This document shows positions 27,242 to 37,521 of a DNA stretch of 64,000 bases, one piece after another. Every line of letters begins with the position of its first letter. Within the stretch, counting starts at the first letter, position 1. The stretch is taken from contig NZ_CP108476.1 of NCBI RefSeq assembly GCF_036226465.1, positions 1,488,001 through 1,552,000 on the forward strand, given 5' to 3'. The notes under the pieces were generated by a model. The model saw nothing but the letters and a program-made list of their open reading frames with translations, was not told where the DNA came from and did no database searches. A program made the position numbers and the translations under genes. Source of the stretch: Kitasatospora sp. NBC_01250 (GTDB lineage: Bacteria; Actinomycetota; Actinomycetes; Streptomycetales; Streptomycetaceae).

Positions 27242-28986
27242 AGCAGGACCTCCGGAATGTCGAGGGTGCGGGAGCGCAGCCACTCCCCCAGCGCCTTGGC
27301 CTGCGGGTCGAACCGCTCCTGGGCGCCCACGCCCCGGCCGAGCAGGCCGGTGACGACGAAGTTGACGGCACGCAGGTTGGGCAGCAGGTGGCGGGTGACC
27401 GTCAGCTCGGCGGTCTCGGGCAGCAGCTCCTTGAGCCGATGGACCGTCAGTTCGTGGGCGAGCCAGCGCCAGGCCTGCTCGGTGCGGACCCAGACGCCGA
27501 GATTGGCGTCGCCGCCCTTGTCGCCGCTGCGGGCCCCGGCGACCAGGCCCAGCGGGACGCGGCGGGTGGGGCCCGCCGGGAGCGGGTCGGGGAGGTCGGG
27601 CTCGCCGGCGGGCCGGGCCGGCACGGGGGCGGTGACCACGGCCGGCGGGATCGCGCGGCGGGTGCCGTCGGGCAGCACGGCCCAGTGCTCCACCAGCGTG
27701 GCGTCCAGGTGCACGGCCTCGAAGACCCCGTACGGCGCCCCCGGCCCCGGCGGCGCCGTCAGGTGGAAGCCCGGGTAGCCGGCCAGGCCGAGTTCGACGG
27801 CCGCCGCGCCGACCGCGCGCCCGACCCTGGCCTGGTCCCGGTCCCGCACCGTGAGCTGGAGCAGCGCACTGGCCTGCTGCTCGGTCGCGGCGTCGGGCCG
27901 GTCGGTGCGGGCCAGAGTCCAGCGCAGCTCGGCCGGGCGGCTCCCCGCCTCGTCGAGCGCCTGCTCCAGCTGGGCGCGGACCAGGGCCGCCTTGGCCTCG
28001 ATGTCGAGCCCGGTGAGGATGAAGACCACCTCGTTGCGCCAGCCGCCGAGCCGGTTCAGGCCGACCTTGAGGGTGGGCGGCGGTGCTTCGCCGCGCACTG
28101 CGCTGATCCGCACCCGGTCCGGGCCCTGCTGCTCCAGGCGCACGGTGTCCAGCCGGGCCGTCACGTCCGGGCCGAGGTAGCGGGCTCCGGCGGTCTCGTA
28201 GAGGAGCTGCGCGGTGACCGTGCCGAGGGTGACCGCGCCGCCGGTGCCCGGGTGCTTGGTGATCACGCTGCTGCCGTCGGCGTGCAGCTCGGCGAGCGGG
28301 AAGCCCGGGCGGGTGACGTCGTGTTCGGTGAAGAAGGCGTAGTTCCCGCCGGTCGCCTGCGCGCCGCACTCCAGCACATGGCCCGCCACCACCGCACCGG
28401 CCAGCGCGTCCAGATCGGCCGGCCCCCAGCCGAAGTGCGCCGCGGCCGGGCCGGCCACCAGGGCGGCGTCCGTCACCCGGCCGGTGACGACCAGGTCGGC
28501 GCCCTCGCGCAGGCACTCGGCGATCCCGAAGGCGCCCAGGTAGGCGTTGGCCGCGAGCAGGCCGGCGGGCGTGGTGAACTCGCCCGCCCGGGACAGCAGA
28601 TCGTCCCCGGCGACCTGGCCGACGCGCAGCGCGATGCCCTGCCGAGCGGCCAGTTCGGCGATGTTCTCGGCCAGTTGGGCCGGGTTCAGGCCGCCCGCGT
28701 TGACCACGATCCGCACCCCGCGGTCCACCGCCAGGCCCAGGCACTCCTCCAACTGGCGCAGGAACACCTTGGCGTAGCCGAGCTTCGGGTCCTTCAGCCG
28801 GTCGCGGGCCAGGATCAGCATGGTCAGCTCGGCCAGGTAGTCGCCGGTGAGGACGTCCAGCGGCCCGCCGGTGAGCATCTCGCGCACGGCGGAGAAGCGG
28901 TCGCCGTAGAAGCCGGAGGCGTTGCCGACGCGCAGCGGCGGGGGCGGGGTGGCGGGGGCGGTGGAGTCCGGTCCGGGGTGCGGCAT
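27238..28986 (-). CDS. AtuA-like protein (DUF1446, acyclic terpene utilization family)
   Basis: The 582-residue product begins with the family hallmark (RVGNASGFYGDRFSAVREML, then DVLTGDYLAELTMLIL) and continues with VVNAGGLNPAQLAE, EGADLVVTGRVTDAAL and GCQATGG-like GAQATGGNYAFFTE. AtuA is encoded in Pseudomonas citronellol/geraniol degradation clusters. Its biochemical role is unsettled; a hydratase or lyase step on the carboxylated CoA ester is often proposed. Here it leads a minus-strand operon with a carboxylase, dehydrogenase and ligase. The ATG has GAGAAGG upstream. Confidence 0.9.
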
Positions 28987-29053
28987 GCGGGCGCCTTCTC
29001 GGTCGCGCGGGCGGGCGGTTGCGGGTGGCTCGGAGTTGATGGTGGGTCAGTGC

Positions 29054-29089
29054 GGAGAAAAAAGCAATCGTGCGTGCTTGTTTTTCTCC
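29054..29089. promoter_or_regulatory. Operator-like inverted repeat in divergent promoter region
   Basis: GGAGAAAAA and its complement TTTTTCTCC flank an inner AAGCA-N8-TGCTT palindrome, giving an imperfect 36-bp dyad. It is strongly AT-rich for this genome. It lies between the AtuA-like operon and the divergent ATPase gene, so an operator, perhaps for the TetR at 19869, is favoured over a terminator. Confidence 0.55.
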
Positions 29090-29121
29090 CGGCGGGCACG
29101 GCCGGGCTCTACGATCACCCC

Positions 29122-29691
29122 ATGGTGACCGTACTCGTGAACGGTCTTCCCGGCGCCGGGAAGACCACGTTGGCCCGGGCTCTGGCACGGGAGTTGGGGC
29201 TGCCGCTGTTCAGCAAGGACGCGGTCAAGGAGAGTCTGGCCGACGCCCTCGGGGTGGCGCCCGCGCCCGGCGTCACCGCGCGGGAGTGGAGCAATGCGCT
29301 GGGCCGGGCCGCGGCGGAGACGCTGTGGACGCTGCTGGGGCAGGCGCCCGAGGGGGCCGTCCTGGAGAGCCCGTGGCTGAGCAGTCTGCGCGGGTTCGCG
29401 GTCGCCGGGCTCGCCCGCGCAGGGGTGGACGAGGTCCAGGAGGTCTGGTGCGACGCCCCGTTGGCGGTCGCGCGGCAGCGCTTCGCGGAGCGGGCGGCGA
29501 GCAGGCATCCGGTGCACCTGGACGGCGACGGGCCGGCCTCCGAGGAGCGGTGGGCGCTGTGGAGCCGGACGGCCGAGCCGCTGGGCCTCGGTCCGGTGCA
29601 CCGCGTCGACACGACCCGGCCGGTGGACGTGCCGCTGCTCGCCCGGCGGATCAGGGCGAGCAGCGAGGGGCGCCTGGAACACGCCTCGTGA
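29122..29691 (+). CDS. AAA-type small kinase-like ATPase
   Basis: A protein of 189 residues with an N-terminal Walker A (VNGLPGAGKTTLARALA) followed by FSKDAVKESLAD, the pattern of zeta-toxin/chloramphenicol phosphotransferase-like P-loop kinases. A hydrophobic strand with VWCDAPLAVARQRFAER fits the lid region of that fold. The substrate is unknown. A -10-like TACGAT ends 6 nt before the ATG, and no ribosome binding site is present, so the transcript is probably leaderless. It is divergent from the AtuA-like operon. Confidence 0.8.
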   Translation: MVTVLVNGLPGAGKTTLARALARELGLPLFSKDAVKESLADALGVAPAPGVTAREWSNALGRAAAETLWTLLGQAPEGAVLESPWLSSLRGFAVAGLARAGVDEVQEVWCDAPLAVARQRFAERAASRHPVHLDGDGPASEERWALWSRTAEPLGLGPVHRVDTTRPVDVPLLARRIRASSEGRLEHAS

Positions 29692-29722
29692 GCAGTGAAC
29701 GGGACGGGCCGGGAGCGGTCGG

Positions 29723-30436
29723 TCAGCCGCGGGCTTCGAGGCGCGCGATCCGCTCGGCCAGTGGCCGCAGCTCGGCCTGGAGCTCGGCCCGCACGGTCTC
29801 CGTCACCGCCCGCAGCTGGTCGGCGGAGGGCTGCGGCTGGGGCTGCGTGGCCCGCAGGTGCACGTAGCCGGCCAGCGCCGCCACCACGGCGCGGCGGGTG
29901 AGCCGCTGCTCGGCGCCCAGCTCGCGCAGCAGGCCGCCGCCCGCACCGTCCGGCTCCGCGACCAGGCCCAGCAGCAGGTGCTCGCAGCCGATGTAGTTGT
30001 GGCCGAGCGCCAGCGCCTCGTTGACCGTCAACTCCAGGGCCGCCGCCGCGGCGGCACTGAACCGCAGCGCGGACTCGGCCGCTTCGCCGGCTGCGGCGCC
30101 CTCCTCGCCGGGCTCGCCGCCCTGGTCGGTGCGGGCGAGGGTCTCGGTGAGCTGGGCGACGTTGATCTCCAGCGCACCGAGCACGTGGAGCGCGAGGTTG
30201 CCGCCCTCCGCGAGCACTCCGGCGAGCAGGTGCCCTGTCCCGACCACGGGTCCGTCCTCGGCGCGGGCCCGTTCGAGGGCGAGCTTGAGCGCGGTGCGGG
30301 CCCGGGCCTGGAGGGCCTGGCGGACCTGGACACGACCGCCCGGTTCACCCGGTCCTGGCCGGCCGACTCGCGGGGCGAGTGCGGGCAGGGATAACCCCTT
30401 GATACCCCCATCGGGGTCAGGTGGCAATAACCCCAT
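29723..30436 (-). CDS. Clp amino-terminal domain protein (double Clp-N repeat)
   Basis: The product (237 residues from this start) contains two Clp-N repeats: the first around VVGTGHLLAGVLAEGGNLA, the second around FSAAAAAALELTVNEALALG and IGCEHLLLGLVAEPDGAGG. A C-terminal helix rich in Glu/Arg follows. Such stand-alone Clp-N proteins are common in streptomycetes; they may act as adaptors for Clp proteases or as regulators, but there is no ATPase domain. The start is uncertain: the chosen ATG has no convincing ribosome binding site, and the first repeat lacks its usual beginning, so a later non-ATG start is possible. Confidence 0.65.
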   Translation of the reverse strand: MGLLPPDPDGGIKGLSLPALAPRVGRPGPGEPGGRVQVRQALQARARTALKLALERARAEDGPVVGTGHLLAGVLAEGGNLALHVLGALEINVAQLTETLARTDQGGEPGEEGAAAGEAAESALRFSAAAAAALELTVNEALALGHNYIGCEHLLLGLVAEPDGAGGGLLRELGAEQRLTRRAVVAALAGYVHLRATQPQPQPSADQLRAVTETVRAELQAELRPLAERIARLEARG

Positions 30437-30644
30437 CGCCGGACCCGGGTTCGCCTTATGCGGGCTTCGAGGACGCTGGGAGATCCATGTGCGCGATGGC
30501 GCAACCATCGGGCGACGAGAGCGGACGAACAGGGACATAGCGCCCGGTTGTCCGCGCACGCGGCCACCCCGCGACCGCAGTGGGTGAGAGGAAGCTCCCA
30601 GCAAGGCCCAGGGTTCCTAAACCACGGTGCTGTTGAGTCGTTAC

Positions 30645-30680
30645 TGCCGTTGGCGTCAAGCCCCCGCTGCGCCAACGGCA
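30645..30680. promoter_or_regulatory. Hairpin in the leader of the lipoprotein gene
   Basis: A perfect 11-bp inverted repeat (TGCCGTTGGCG with its complement) is followed by CCCCTTCGCTTTT. It lies 40 nt before the TTG start codon. It may be a weak terminator, an attenuator or an mRNA-stabilising stem. The rest of 30437-30644 shows no gene. Confidence 0.5.
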
Positions 30681-30720
30681 CCCCTTCGCTTTTCCCGCAC
30701 CGAATCAGGAGGCACCGGCC

Positions 30721-31308
30721 TTGTCCCGGACCACCATCCGCACCGTCGGCGCCGCCGCTCTGCTCGCCGCCGGACTGCTGCTGACCGGCTGCTCCTCGTC
30801 GTCGACCACGGCCTCGACCTCCTCGGCCGCCTCGGCCAAGCCGTCCGCCTCGGCCTCCGCCGACGGCAAGGGCTCGCAGGCGATGGCCGCGTACGCGTCC
30901 TGCCTGCAGCAGCACGGTGTCACCATGCCCACCGGGCGGCCCAGCGGTCACCCGAGCGGGCGTCCCAGCGGCGCCCCGGGCGGCGGTGGCGGCGGTGGCG
31001 GCTTCTACGGTGGCGGCGCTTCGGCCGACCCGACCCGCCAGGCCGCGATGCAGGCCTGCGCCTCGCTGCGCCCGCAGGGCGGCCAGGGGCGCGGCGGCGC
31101 CGGCGGCTTCAACAGCACCGCGATGCAGGCGTTCACCGGCTGCCTCAAGGACCACGGCGTCACCCTGCCGGCCACCGGCGGCCTGCGCGGTCTGAACACC
31201 GCCGACCCGGCGACGGCCGCCGCCTACAAGACCTGCGCGCCGCTGCTGCCCGCGAAGCCGTCCGGCGCCCCGGCCGACGGTGCCTCGGCCTCGCCGTCCG
31301 CCTCCTGA
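30721..31308 (+). CDS. Putative lipoprotein with two Cys-Leu...His-Gly-Val-Thr repeats
   Basis: A secreted protein of 195 residues. The TTG start is set by GGAGG and gives a lipoprotein signal peptide with lipobox L-T-G-C (Cys24). After a Ser/Ala-rich linker come two homologous segments, AYASCLQQHGVTMPTG and AFTGCLKDHGVTLPAT, about 80 residues apart. Each is followed by a Cys in a Thr/Cys-Ala motif (QACASLRP, KTCAPLLP), so two disulfides are likely. A Gly/Pro-rich insert separates the repeats. No enzymatic family was recognised; the repeat recurs in other actinobacterial lipoproteins encoded near transporters, from general knowledge. Confidence 0.8.
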   Translation: MSRTTIRTVGAAALLAAGLLLTGCSSSSTTASTSSAASAKPSASASADGKGSQAMAAYASCLQQHGVTMPTGRPSGHPSGRPSGAPGGGGGGGGFYGGGASADPTRQAAMQACASLRPQGGQGRGGAGGFNSTAMQAFTGCLKDHGVTLPATGGLRGLNTADPATAAAYKTCAPLLPAKPSGAPADGASASPSAS

Positions 31309-31327
31309 GGCACCAGCAGCACCGACT

Positions 31328-31364
31328 CGCCCGCCGCACGGCCGTCCTGGCCGTACGGCGGGCG
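31328..31364. terminator. Bidirectional hairpin terminator
   Basis: A 16-bp stem with one mismatch and a five-base loop, between the convergent lipoprotein and Gfo/Idh genes. Confidence 0.85.
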
Positions 31365-31405
31365 AGGTCGTTTCCCGGGCTGCGGGTCGTCCCCGGGCCG
31401 GCGAG

Positions 31406-32311
31406 TCAGGCCTGCTCGGCCACCCGCTGGACGATCTCCTCGCACAACGCGTGGGTGCGCAGGGCGTCGTGGGCGTCGACGGTCCTCCCGGCCCGCACCG
31501 CCTCCAGGAAGGCCAGCACGATCTGCTCGATGCCGCGCTGCCGGGCCACCGGCACCCAGTCGCCGCGGCGGCGCACGGTCGGCTGGCCGCGGTGGTCGAT
31601 CACCTCGGCGAGGTTGACCACGCTGCGCTTGCTGTCGGCGCCGGACACCTCCAGCACCTCCTCGGTCGAGCCGCTCACCCTGTTCATCACGCCCAGCGCG
31701 GTGAACCCGTCGCCGGCCAGGGTCAGCACCAGGTGTTCGAGCAGGCCGGCCCGGCTGCGCGAGCGGACGTCCACGTGCTCGATCTCACCGGGGACCAGGA
31801 AGCGCAGGGTGTCCACCACATGGATGAAGTCGTCCAGGACGAGCGTGCGCGCTGCCTCAGGCAGTCCCTCGCGGTTCTTCTGCAGGATGATCAGGTCGCG
31901 CGGCCGCTCCTTGGCCTGCACGTACCCGGGCGCGTAGCGTCGGTTGAAGCCCACCATCAGCGAGCGGCCGAGGCGGTCGGCGAGTTCGGTCAGCCGGCGC
32001 GACTCGGCCAGGTGGTAGTCGAGCGGCTTGTCCACGTAGACGTCGATGCCCGCGGTGAGCAGCCGTTCGGCGATGGCCGCGTGGGTGTCGGTCGCGGAGT
32101 GCAGGAAGGCGGCGCGCGGGCCGCTCCTGATCAGCTCGTCGAGATCGGTGAAGCGGGACCCGATCCGGTGGGCGTCGCCGATCCGGTCGAGCTTGGCCCG
32201 GTCGCGGGTCATCAGCCGCAGGTCCAGGCCCGGCAGTGCGGTGAGCACCGGCAGGTAGGCCTTCTGGGCGATGTCGCCCAGGCCGATCACCGCAATGGGA
32301 AGGGCAGTCAT
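31406..32311 (-). CDS. Gfo/Idh/MocA family oxidoreductase
   Basis: The 301-residue product has an N-terminal Rossmann motif (IGLGDIAQKAYLPVL), the family's YVDKPLDYHL segment in place of EKP and a C-terminal sheet domain (DDFIHVVDTLRFLVPG). It is NAD(P)-dependent; sugars, inositol and related polyols are usual substrates. The ATG has GAGGAG upstream. The LysR gene lies upstream on the same strand, separated by a tandem repeat, and might regulate it. The substrate is not predictable by eye. Confidence 0.88.
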   Translation of the reverse strand: MTALPIAVIGLGDIAQKAYLPVLTALPGLDLRLMTRDRAKLDRIGDAHRIGSRFTDLDELIRSGPRAAFLHSATDTHAAIAERLLTAGIDVYVDKPLDYHLAESRRLTELADRLGRSLMVGFNRRYAPGYVQAKERPRDLIILQKNREGLPEAARTLVLDDFIHVVDTLRFLVPGEIEHVDVRSRSRAGLLEHLVLTLAGDGFTALGVMNRVSGSTEEVLEVSGADSKRSVVNLAEVIDHRGQPTVRRRGDWVPVARQRGIEQIVLAFLEAVRAGRTVDAHDALRTHALCEEIVQRVAEQA

Positions 32312-32360
32312 GTTCTGGCTCCTCGGGACACTCGGCGGATCAGGTCGGCCGGCGATTCAG

Positions 32361-32431
32361 GACGACCGACAGGATCAGGACGACCGACAGGATCAGGACG
32401 ACCGGCAGGATCGGGGCGACCGGCGGATCGG
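32361..32431. repeat. 18-bp tandem repeat, about four copies
   Basis: The unit GACGACCGACAGGATCAG occurs at 32361 and 32379, a diverged copy at 32397 and a shorter one at 32415. It fills the gap between the LysR stop and the oxidoreductase gene. Function unknown. Confidence 0.85.
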
Positions 32432-32433
32432 TA

Positions 32434-33345
32434 TCAGGCCAGCTCGGCGGCGGCCGTGGCCAGCGCGTCCAGCACCGGTCTGATCAGCGGGTGCTGCTCG
32501 GCCCCGCCCCGTACCGCCGCGAAGACCTTGCGGGTGGCCAGCTCGCTGTCCACCGCGCGCACCGCCACCCGCGTCAGGTCGACCCCGCGCAGCGCGGAGC
32601 GCGGCACCAGCGCCACCCCGGCGCCGGCCGAGGCGAGCGCGACCACGGCGCTGAAGTCGTCGGAGGAGTGCACCAGCTGCGGTGCGAAGCCGGCGTGCTC
32701 GCAGGCGAGCAGCACCACGTCGTGGCAGGGGTTGCCGGGGTAGGGACCGATCCACGGCTCGGCGGCCAGCTCGGCCATCGCCACCGGGCCCGCCTGTCCG
32801 GCCAGCCGGTGGTCCAGCGGCAGCACCGCCTCGAACGGCTCGGCGTAGAGCGGGAACCGGGCCAGGCGCTGGTCGTCGCCGCGGGGCGCGCCGCGGTACT
32901 CGACGGCCACGGCGAGGTCGGCCTGGCCGTCGAGCAGCATCGGCAGGCTCGCATCGCCCTCGGCGTCCAGCACCTTGAGCCGCACGCCCGGCGCGGCCGT
33001 GGCCAGCGTGGCGATGGCCGGCGCCAGCACCAGGGCGATGCCGGTGGCGAAGGAGGCCACCGTGACCTGGCCGCCGGCGCCGCTCGCATAGGCGGCGAGG
33101 TCGGCCTCGGCCCGTTCCAGCTGGGCGAGCACGGCGTCCGCGTGGCTGAGCAGGATCTCACCGGCCGCCGTCAGCCGCACCCCTCGGCCGTCCCGGGCGA
33201 GCAGCGCGTGCCCGGTCTCCTGCTCCAGCGCGGCGAGCTGCTGGGAGACGGCGGAAGGGGTGAGGTAGAGCGCCGCGGCCGCGGCGGTCACCGTCCGGTG
33301 GTCCGCCACGGCGCGCAGCGTCCGCAGGCGTCTGGCGTCGATCAC
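32434..33345 (-). CDS. LysR family transcriptional regulator
   Basis: The product of 303 residues has the LysR helix-turn-helix ([24 protein letters not shown]) and a periplasmic-binding-like effector domain with the usual GQVTVASFATGIALVLAP start. The GTG start is within GGAGTG, so translation probably begins close to the transcript end or with little leader. Regulated genes are unknown; the Gfo/Idh gene downstream on the same strand is one candidate, since most LysR proteins act on neighbouring genes. Confidence 0.88.
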   Translation of the reverse strand: MIDARRLRTLRAVADHRTVTAAAAALYLTPSAVSQQLAALEQETGHALLARDGRGVRLTAAGEILLSHADAVLAQLERAEADLAAYASGAGGQVTVASFATGIALVLAPAIATLATAAPGVRLKVLDAEGDASLPMLLDGQADLAVAVEYRGAPRGDDQRLARFPLYAEPFEAVLPLDHRLAGQAGPVAMAELAAEPWIGPYPGNPCHDVVLLACEHAGFAPQLVHSSDDFSAVVALASAGAGVALVPRSALRGVDLTRVAVRAVDSELATRKVFAAVRGGAEQHPLIRPVLDALATAAAELA

Positions 33346-33396
33346 TCCGCCATTCTGCCAGCGTGGACGCACCTCTCGATCACGCTGTCGGCGCGA

Positions 33397-34590
<1,194 letters not shown>

Positions 34591-34598
34591 GGGGGCTC

Positions 34599-35630
34599 CT
34601 AGAAAGAGGTCCAGTCGAGAATGATCTTGCCGCAGCGACCACCGGCCGCCTCGTCGAACGCGGCCTCGAAGTCCTGCGCCGGGTACCGGCCGGTGATCAC
34701 CGGGGTCAGGTCGAGCCCGCCCTCCAGCAGCACCGACATCGCGTACCAGGTCTCGAACATCTCGCGCCCGTAGATGCCCTTGATGGTGATCATCGAGGTG
34801 ACCACCTTCGCCCAGTCGATCGCGAACTCCTCGGCGGGCAGGCCGAGCATGGCGATCTTGCCGCCGTGCGTCATGTTGTCGATCATCGAGCGCAGCGCCT
34901 CGGGGCGGCCGGACATCTCCAGGCCCACGTCGAAGCCCTCGCGCAGGCCGAGCTTCTGCTGGCCCTCCTCGATGGTGTGCTGCGAGACGTCCAGCGCCAG
35001 CGAGACGCCGACCTTGCGGGCCAGGTCCAGGCGGTACGGGCTGACGTCGGTGATCATCACGTGCCGGGCACCGGCGTGCTTGGCGACCGCGGCCGCCATG
35101 ATGCCGATCGGGCCAGCGCCGGTGACCAGCACGTCCTCGCCGACCAGCGGGAAGGAGAGCGCGGTGTGCACGGCGTTGCCGAACGGGTCGAAGATCGCCG
35201 CCACGTCCAGGTCGACCGGCACCCGGTGCACCCAGACGTTGGAGGCGGGGAGCGCGACGTACTCGGCGAACGCGCCGTCCCGGTTGACGCCCAGGCCCAC
35301 CGTGTTGCGGCACAGGTGGCGCCGCCCGGCCAGGCAGTTGCGGCACTTGCCGCAGACCAGGTGGCCCTCGCCGCTGACCAGGTCGCCGACGCTGACGTCG
35401 GTGACCGCCGGGCCGAGCGCCACGACCTCGCCGACGAACTCGTGGCCGATGGTCATCGGGGTGCGGATGGTCTGCTGCGCCCAGCCGTCCCACTTGCGGA
35501 TGTGCAGGTCGGTGCCGCAGATGCCGGTGCGCAGCACCTTGATGAGCACGTCGGCGGGGCCGATCTCGGGCTCCGGGACGTCGGTCAGCCACAGTCCGGG
35601 CTCGGCCTGCTTCTTGACGAGTGCCTTCAC
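34599..35630 (-). CDS. tdh: L-threonine 3-dehydrogenase
   Basis: A zinc-dependent medium-chain dehydrogenase of 343 residues. Catalytic zinc ligands match E. coli Tdh numbering (Cys38, His63, Glu64 in IGHEFVGE). The structural zinc cysteines lie in [17 protein letters not shown], and the nucleotide motif is GAGPIG. It oxidises threonine to 2-amino-3-ketobutyrate for Kbl, encoded 8 nt downstream. The GTG start has AGGAG upstream. Together the pair converts threonine to glycine and acetyl-CoA. Confidence 0.95.
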   Translation of the reverse strand: MKALVKKQAEPGLWLTDVPEPEIGPADVLIKVLRTGICGTDLHIRKWDGWAQQTIRTPMTIGHEFVGEVVALGPAVTDVSVGDLVSGEGHLVCGKCRNCLAGRRHLCRNTVGLGVNRDGAFAEYVALPASNVWVHRVPVDLDVAAIFDPFGNAVHTALSFPLVGEDVLVTGAGPIGIMAAAVAKHAGARHVMITDVSPYRLDLARKVGVSLALDVSQHTIEEGQQKLGLREGFDVGLEMSGRPEALRSMIDNMTHGGKIAMLGLPAEEFAIDWAKVVTSMITIKGIYGREMFETWYAMSVLLEGGLDLTPVITGRYPAQDFEAAFDEAAGGRCGKIILDWTSF

Positions 35631-35893
35631 GGCGGGGCTCCTGACGCGCGGGAGGGGAGATCGGGGGCAGAGCGCAAGACCAAAGACCTGAAGCCCGGCG
35701 ACGGCGCCATTCCGTGCCGGGCACGGAGCAATCTGCCTGGTGGGAGGGGGTGTGGTCCATCGAGGAATTCTTAACGACGGCGACAGCAGGGCTTCACGAT
35801 CGTGCCCGAGCTGGGTGGGGGCGGCCCGGCACCATGCCGGTCCTCACCCGTTCGGAGGATCACGGATGGTCGGAGATCGTTAGGCTCAAAGGC

Positions 35894-36550
35894 ATGACGA
35901 ACCCTCAGCGACGCACCCTGGCAGGCTTCCTGGCCGACGCGGCCCGCGGCCGGTTCCCGCCCCCGAACGGCGAGGTCACCATCGTGCCGCAGCCCGGACC
36001 GCGGACGGCGGGGGTGCTGTCGTTCAGCGCGCACGCGGTGGTCTTCACCGCCGAGGACCCGGCCTGGGTGCACACGGCCCTCGCCGAGGCGGTGGCCGAG
36101 CCGCTGGCCGCGCCGCTCTGCCCCGGATTCCTGACCGCCCTCGCCGGGCGCACCGGGCGCACCATCGGCAACGTGGACCTGCTGACGGTGGCCGGGCGGT
36201 TGCCCGGCCCGCCGCCGCTGCCGCTGGTGGAGATCGCGGACCTCGAACACCCCAGGGTCGTGCGGGCCCTGCGGTTCCGCGACGGGGTGCGGGTGTGGAC
36301 GGTGCCGGGCGGGGTGCTGGTGCTCGGGGTGGGTGTGGCCGGGCGCTGGGAGGCGGCGGTCGAGGTGGACCCGCAGGCGACCGGGCGCGGGCTGGGGCGG
36401 GCGCTGGCGATCAGCGCCCGCCACCTGCTGCCCGAGGGCGAGGTGATCTGGGCCCAGCAGGCGCCGGGCAACGCGGCCAGCGTGCGGGCCTTCCAGGCGG
36501 CCGGCTACCGGCCGGTGGGGGCCGAGGTGCTGCTCAGCCGGCCGCGGTGA
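35894..36550 (+). CDS. GNAT family N-acetyltransferase
   Basis: A protein of 218 residues. The C-terminal half has GNAT features: VEVDPQATGRGLGRALAISA (acetyl-CoA-binding R/Q-x-x-G-x-G/A motif) and QQAPGNAASVRAFQAAGYRPVG. The N-terminal half is less conserved. The ATG at 35894 follows a -10-like TAGGCT (35881-35886) by 7 nt with no ribosome binding site, which points to a leaderless transcript. The frame stays open upstream, but that part lacks supporting signals. The substrate is unknown. Confidence 0.82.
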   Translation: MTNPQRRTLAGFLADAARGRFPPPNGEVTIVPQPGPRTAGVLSFSAHAVVFTAEDPAWVHTALAEAVAEPLAAPLCPGFLTALAGRTGRTIGNVDLLTVAGRLPGPPPLPLVEIADLEHPRVVRALRFRDGVRVWTVPGGVLVLGVGVAGRWEAAVEVDPQATGRGLGRALAISARHLLPEGEVIWAQQAPGNAASVRAFQAAGYRPVGAEVLLSRPR

Positions 36551-36554
36551 ACGG

Positions 36555-37328
36555 TCAGTTGAACTTCGCCTTGCCCGGGCCGTCCTCGACGAAGCTGCGC
36601 ATGCCGATCTCGCGGTCCTCGGTGGCGAACAGGCCCGCGAAGAGCGAGCGCTCCAGCGCGAGGCCGGTGTCCAGGTCGCTCTCCAGGCCGCGGTCCACCG
36701 CCTCCTTGGCCGCGCGCAGCGCCCAGGCCGGGCCGGCCGCGAGCTTGCCGGCCCAGGCCAGGGCGGCCTGGTAGACCTCCTCGGCCGGGACCACCTGGTC
36801 GACCAGCCCGATCCGCAGCGCCTCCTCGGCGCGGACCTGGCGGCCGGTGAAGATCAGGTCCTTCGCCTTGGCCGGGCCGACCAGCCGGGCCAGCCGCTGG
36901 GTGCCGCCGGCCCCCGGGATCAGACCGAGCAGGATCTCCGGCTGGCCGAGCTTGGCGTTCTCGGCAGCGATCCGGACGTCGGCGCAGAGCGCCAGCTCGC
37001 AGCCGCCGCCGAGCGCGTAGCCGGTGACCGCGGCCACCACCGGCTTGGGGATGCGGGCCACCGCGGTGAAGGCCTGCTGCAGCGCCGCGCCCCGCGCGAC
37101 CATGTCGGTGTACGACATGCGCTGCATCTCCCTGATGTCCGCGCCCGCCGCGAACACCTTCTCGCCGCCCCAGATCACCACCGCGCGCACCTCGGGGCGC
37201 TCGGTGGCCTCCTGCGCGACCTCGCGCAGTTGGTCCTGCATGGCGATGTCCAGCGCGTTCATCGGCGGGCGGGCCAGTCGGATGGTGCCGACGGCGTCCG
37301 CGACCTCCAGGGTGACGAACCGTGACAT
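36555..37328 (-). CDS. Enoyl-CoA hydratase/isomerase
   Basis: A crotonase-fold enzyme of 257 residues: FAAGADIREM (oxyanion hole), GYALGGGCELALCADVRIA and LGLIPGAGGTQRLARL with the paired catalytic glutamates of hydratases (CELALCAD and PEILLGLIPG). It hydrates 2-enoyl-CoA esters in fatty acid or amino acid degradation. It is not in an operon with other beta-oxidation genes; the GNAT gene converges on it within 5 nt. The ATG is preceded by GGAGG. Confidence 0.92.
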   Translation of the reverse strand: MSRFVTLEVADAVGTIRLARPPMNALDIAMQDQLREVAQEATERPEVRAVVIWGGEKVFAAGADIREMQRMSYTDMVARGAALQQAFTAVARIPKPVVAAVTGYALGGGCELALCADVRIAAENAKLGQPEILLGLIPGAGGTQRLARLVGPAKAKDLIFTGRQVRAEEALRIGLVDQVVPAEEVYQAALAWAGKLAAGPAWALRAAKEAVDRGLESDLDTGLALERSLFAGLFATEDREIGMRSFVEDGPGKAKFN

Positions 37329-37364
37329 GGCGGGGCCTCCAGATGAGTTAACGGCTGTGAACCC

Positions 37365-37395
37365 TTGACGATAGCGGCCCGGGCGCTGCTAGTCT
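37365..37395 (+). promoter_or_regulatory. Promoter of the leader/MFS unit
   Basis: TTGACG (37365-37370) and TAGTCT (37390-37395) are 19 bp apart, a plausible housekeeping-sigma promoter. The -10 box ends 6 nt before an ATG. Confidence 0.55.
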
Positions 37396-37401
37396 GCGGC
37401 C

Positions 37402-37422
37402 ATGTTCCTCTTCCGTGCGTAG
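37402..37422 (+). CDS. Possible leaderless mini-ORF MFLFRA
   Basis: A six-codon ORF (MFLFRA, stop TAG) begins 6 nt after the -10 box TAGTCT, where a leaderless transcript would start. It precedes a 100-nt leader with a GCACCCG/CGGGTGC hairpin (37438-37462 region) and then the MFS gene at 37522. It may be a regulatory leader peptide; evidence is positional only. Confidence 0.3.
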   Translation: MFLFRA

Positions 37423-37521
37423 CCTGCCCCGCCGACCGCACCCGTGACGTCAACCGGGTGCGACTGCTCGGCGTCCCCGCAGGCTTCGCCGACCCGGATC
37501 GATCTGAGTTGAGGAACTCCC

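Noticed and set aside
29054..29089. Transcription terminator
   Set aside because: It lies between divergent start codons, not after a gene, so operator/promoter function is more likely.
30028..31155. 375-codon minus-strand frame opposite the lipoprotein gene
   Set aside because: It overlaps both the lipoprotein and the Clp-N gene out of frame and has no domain; the lipoprotein has a clear signal peptide and lipobox.
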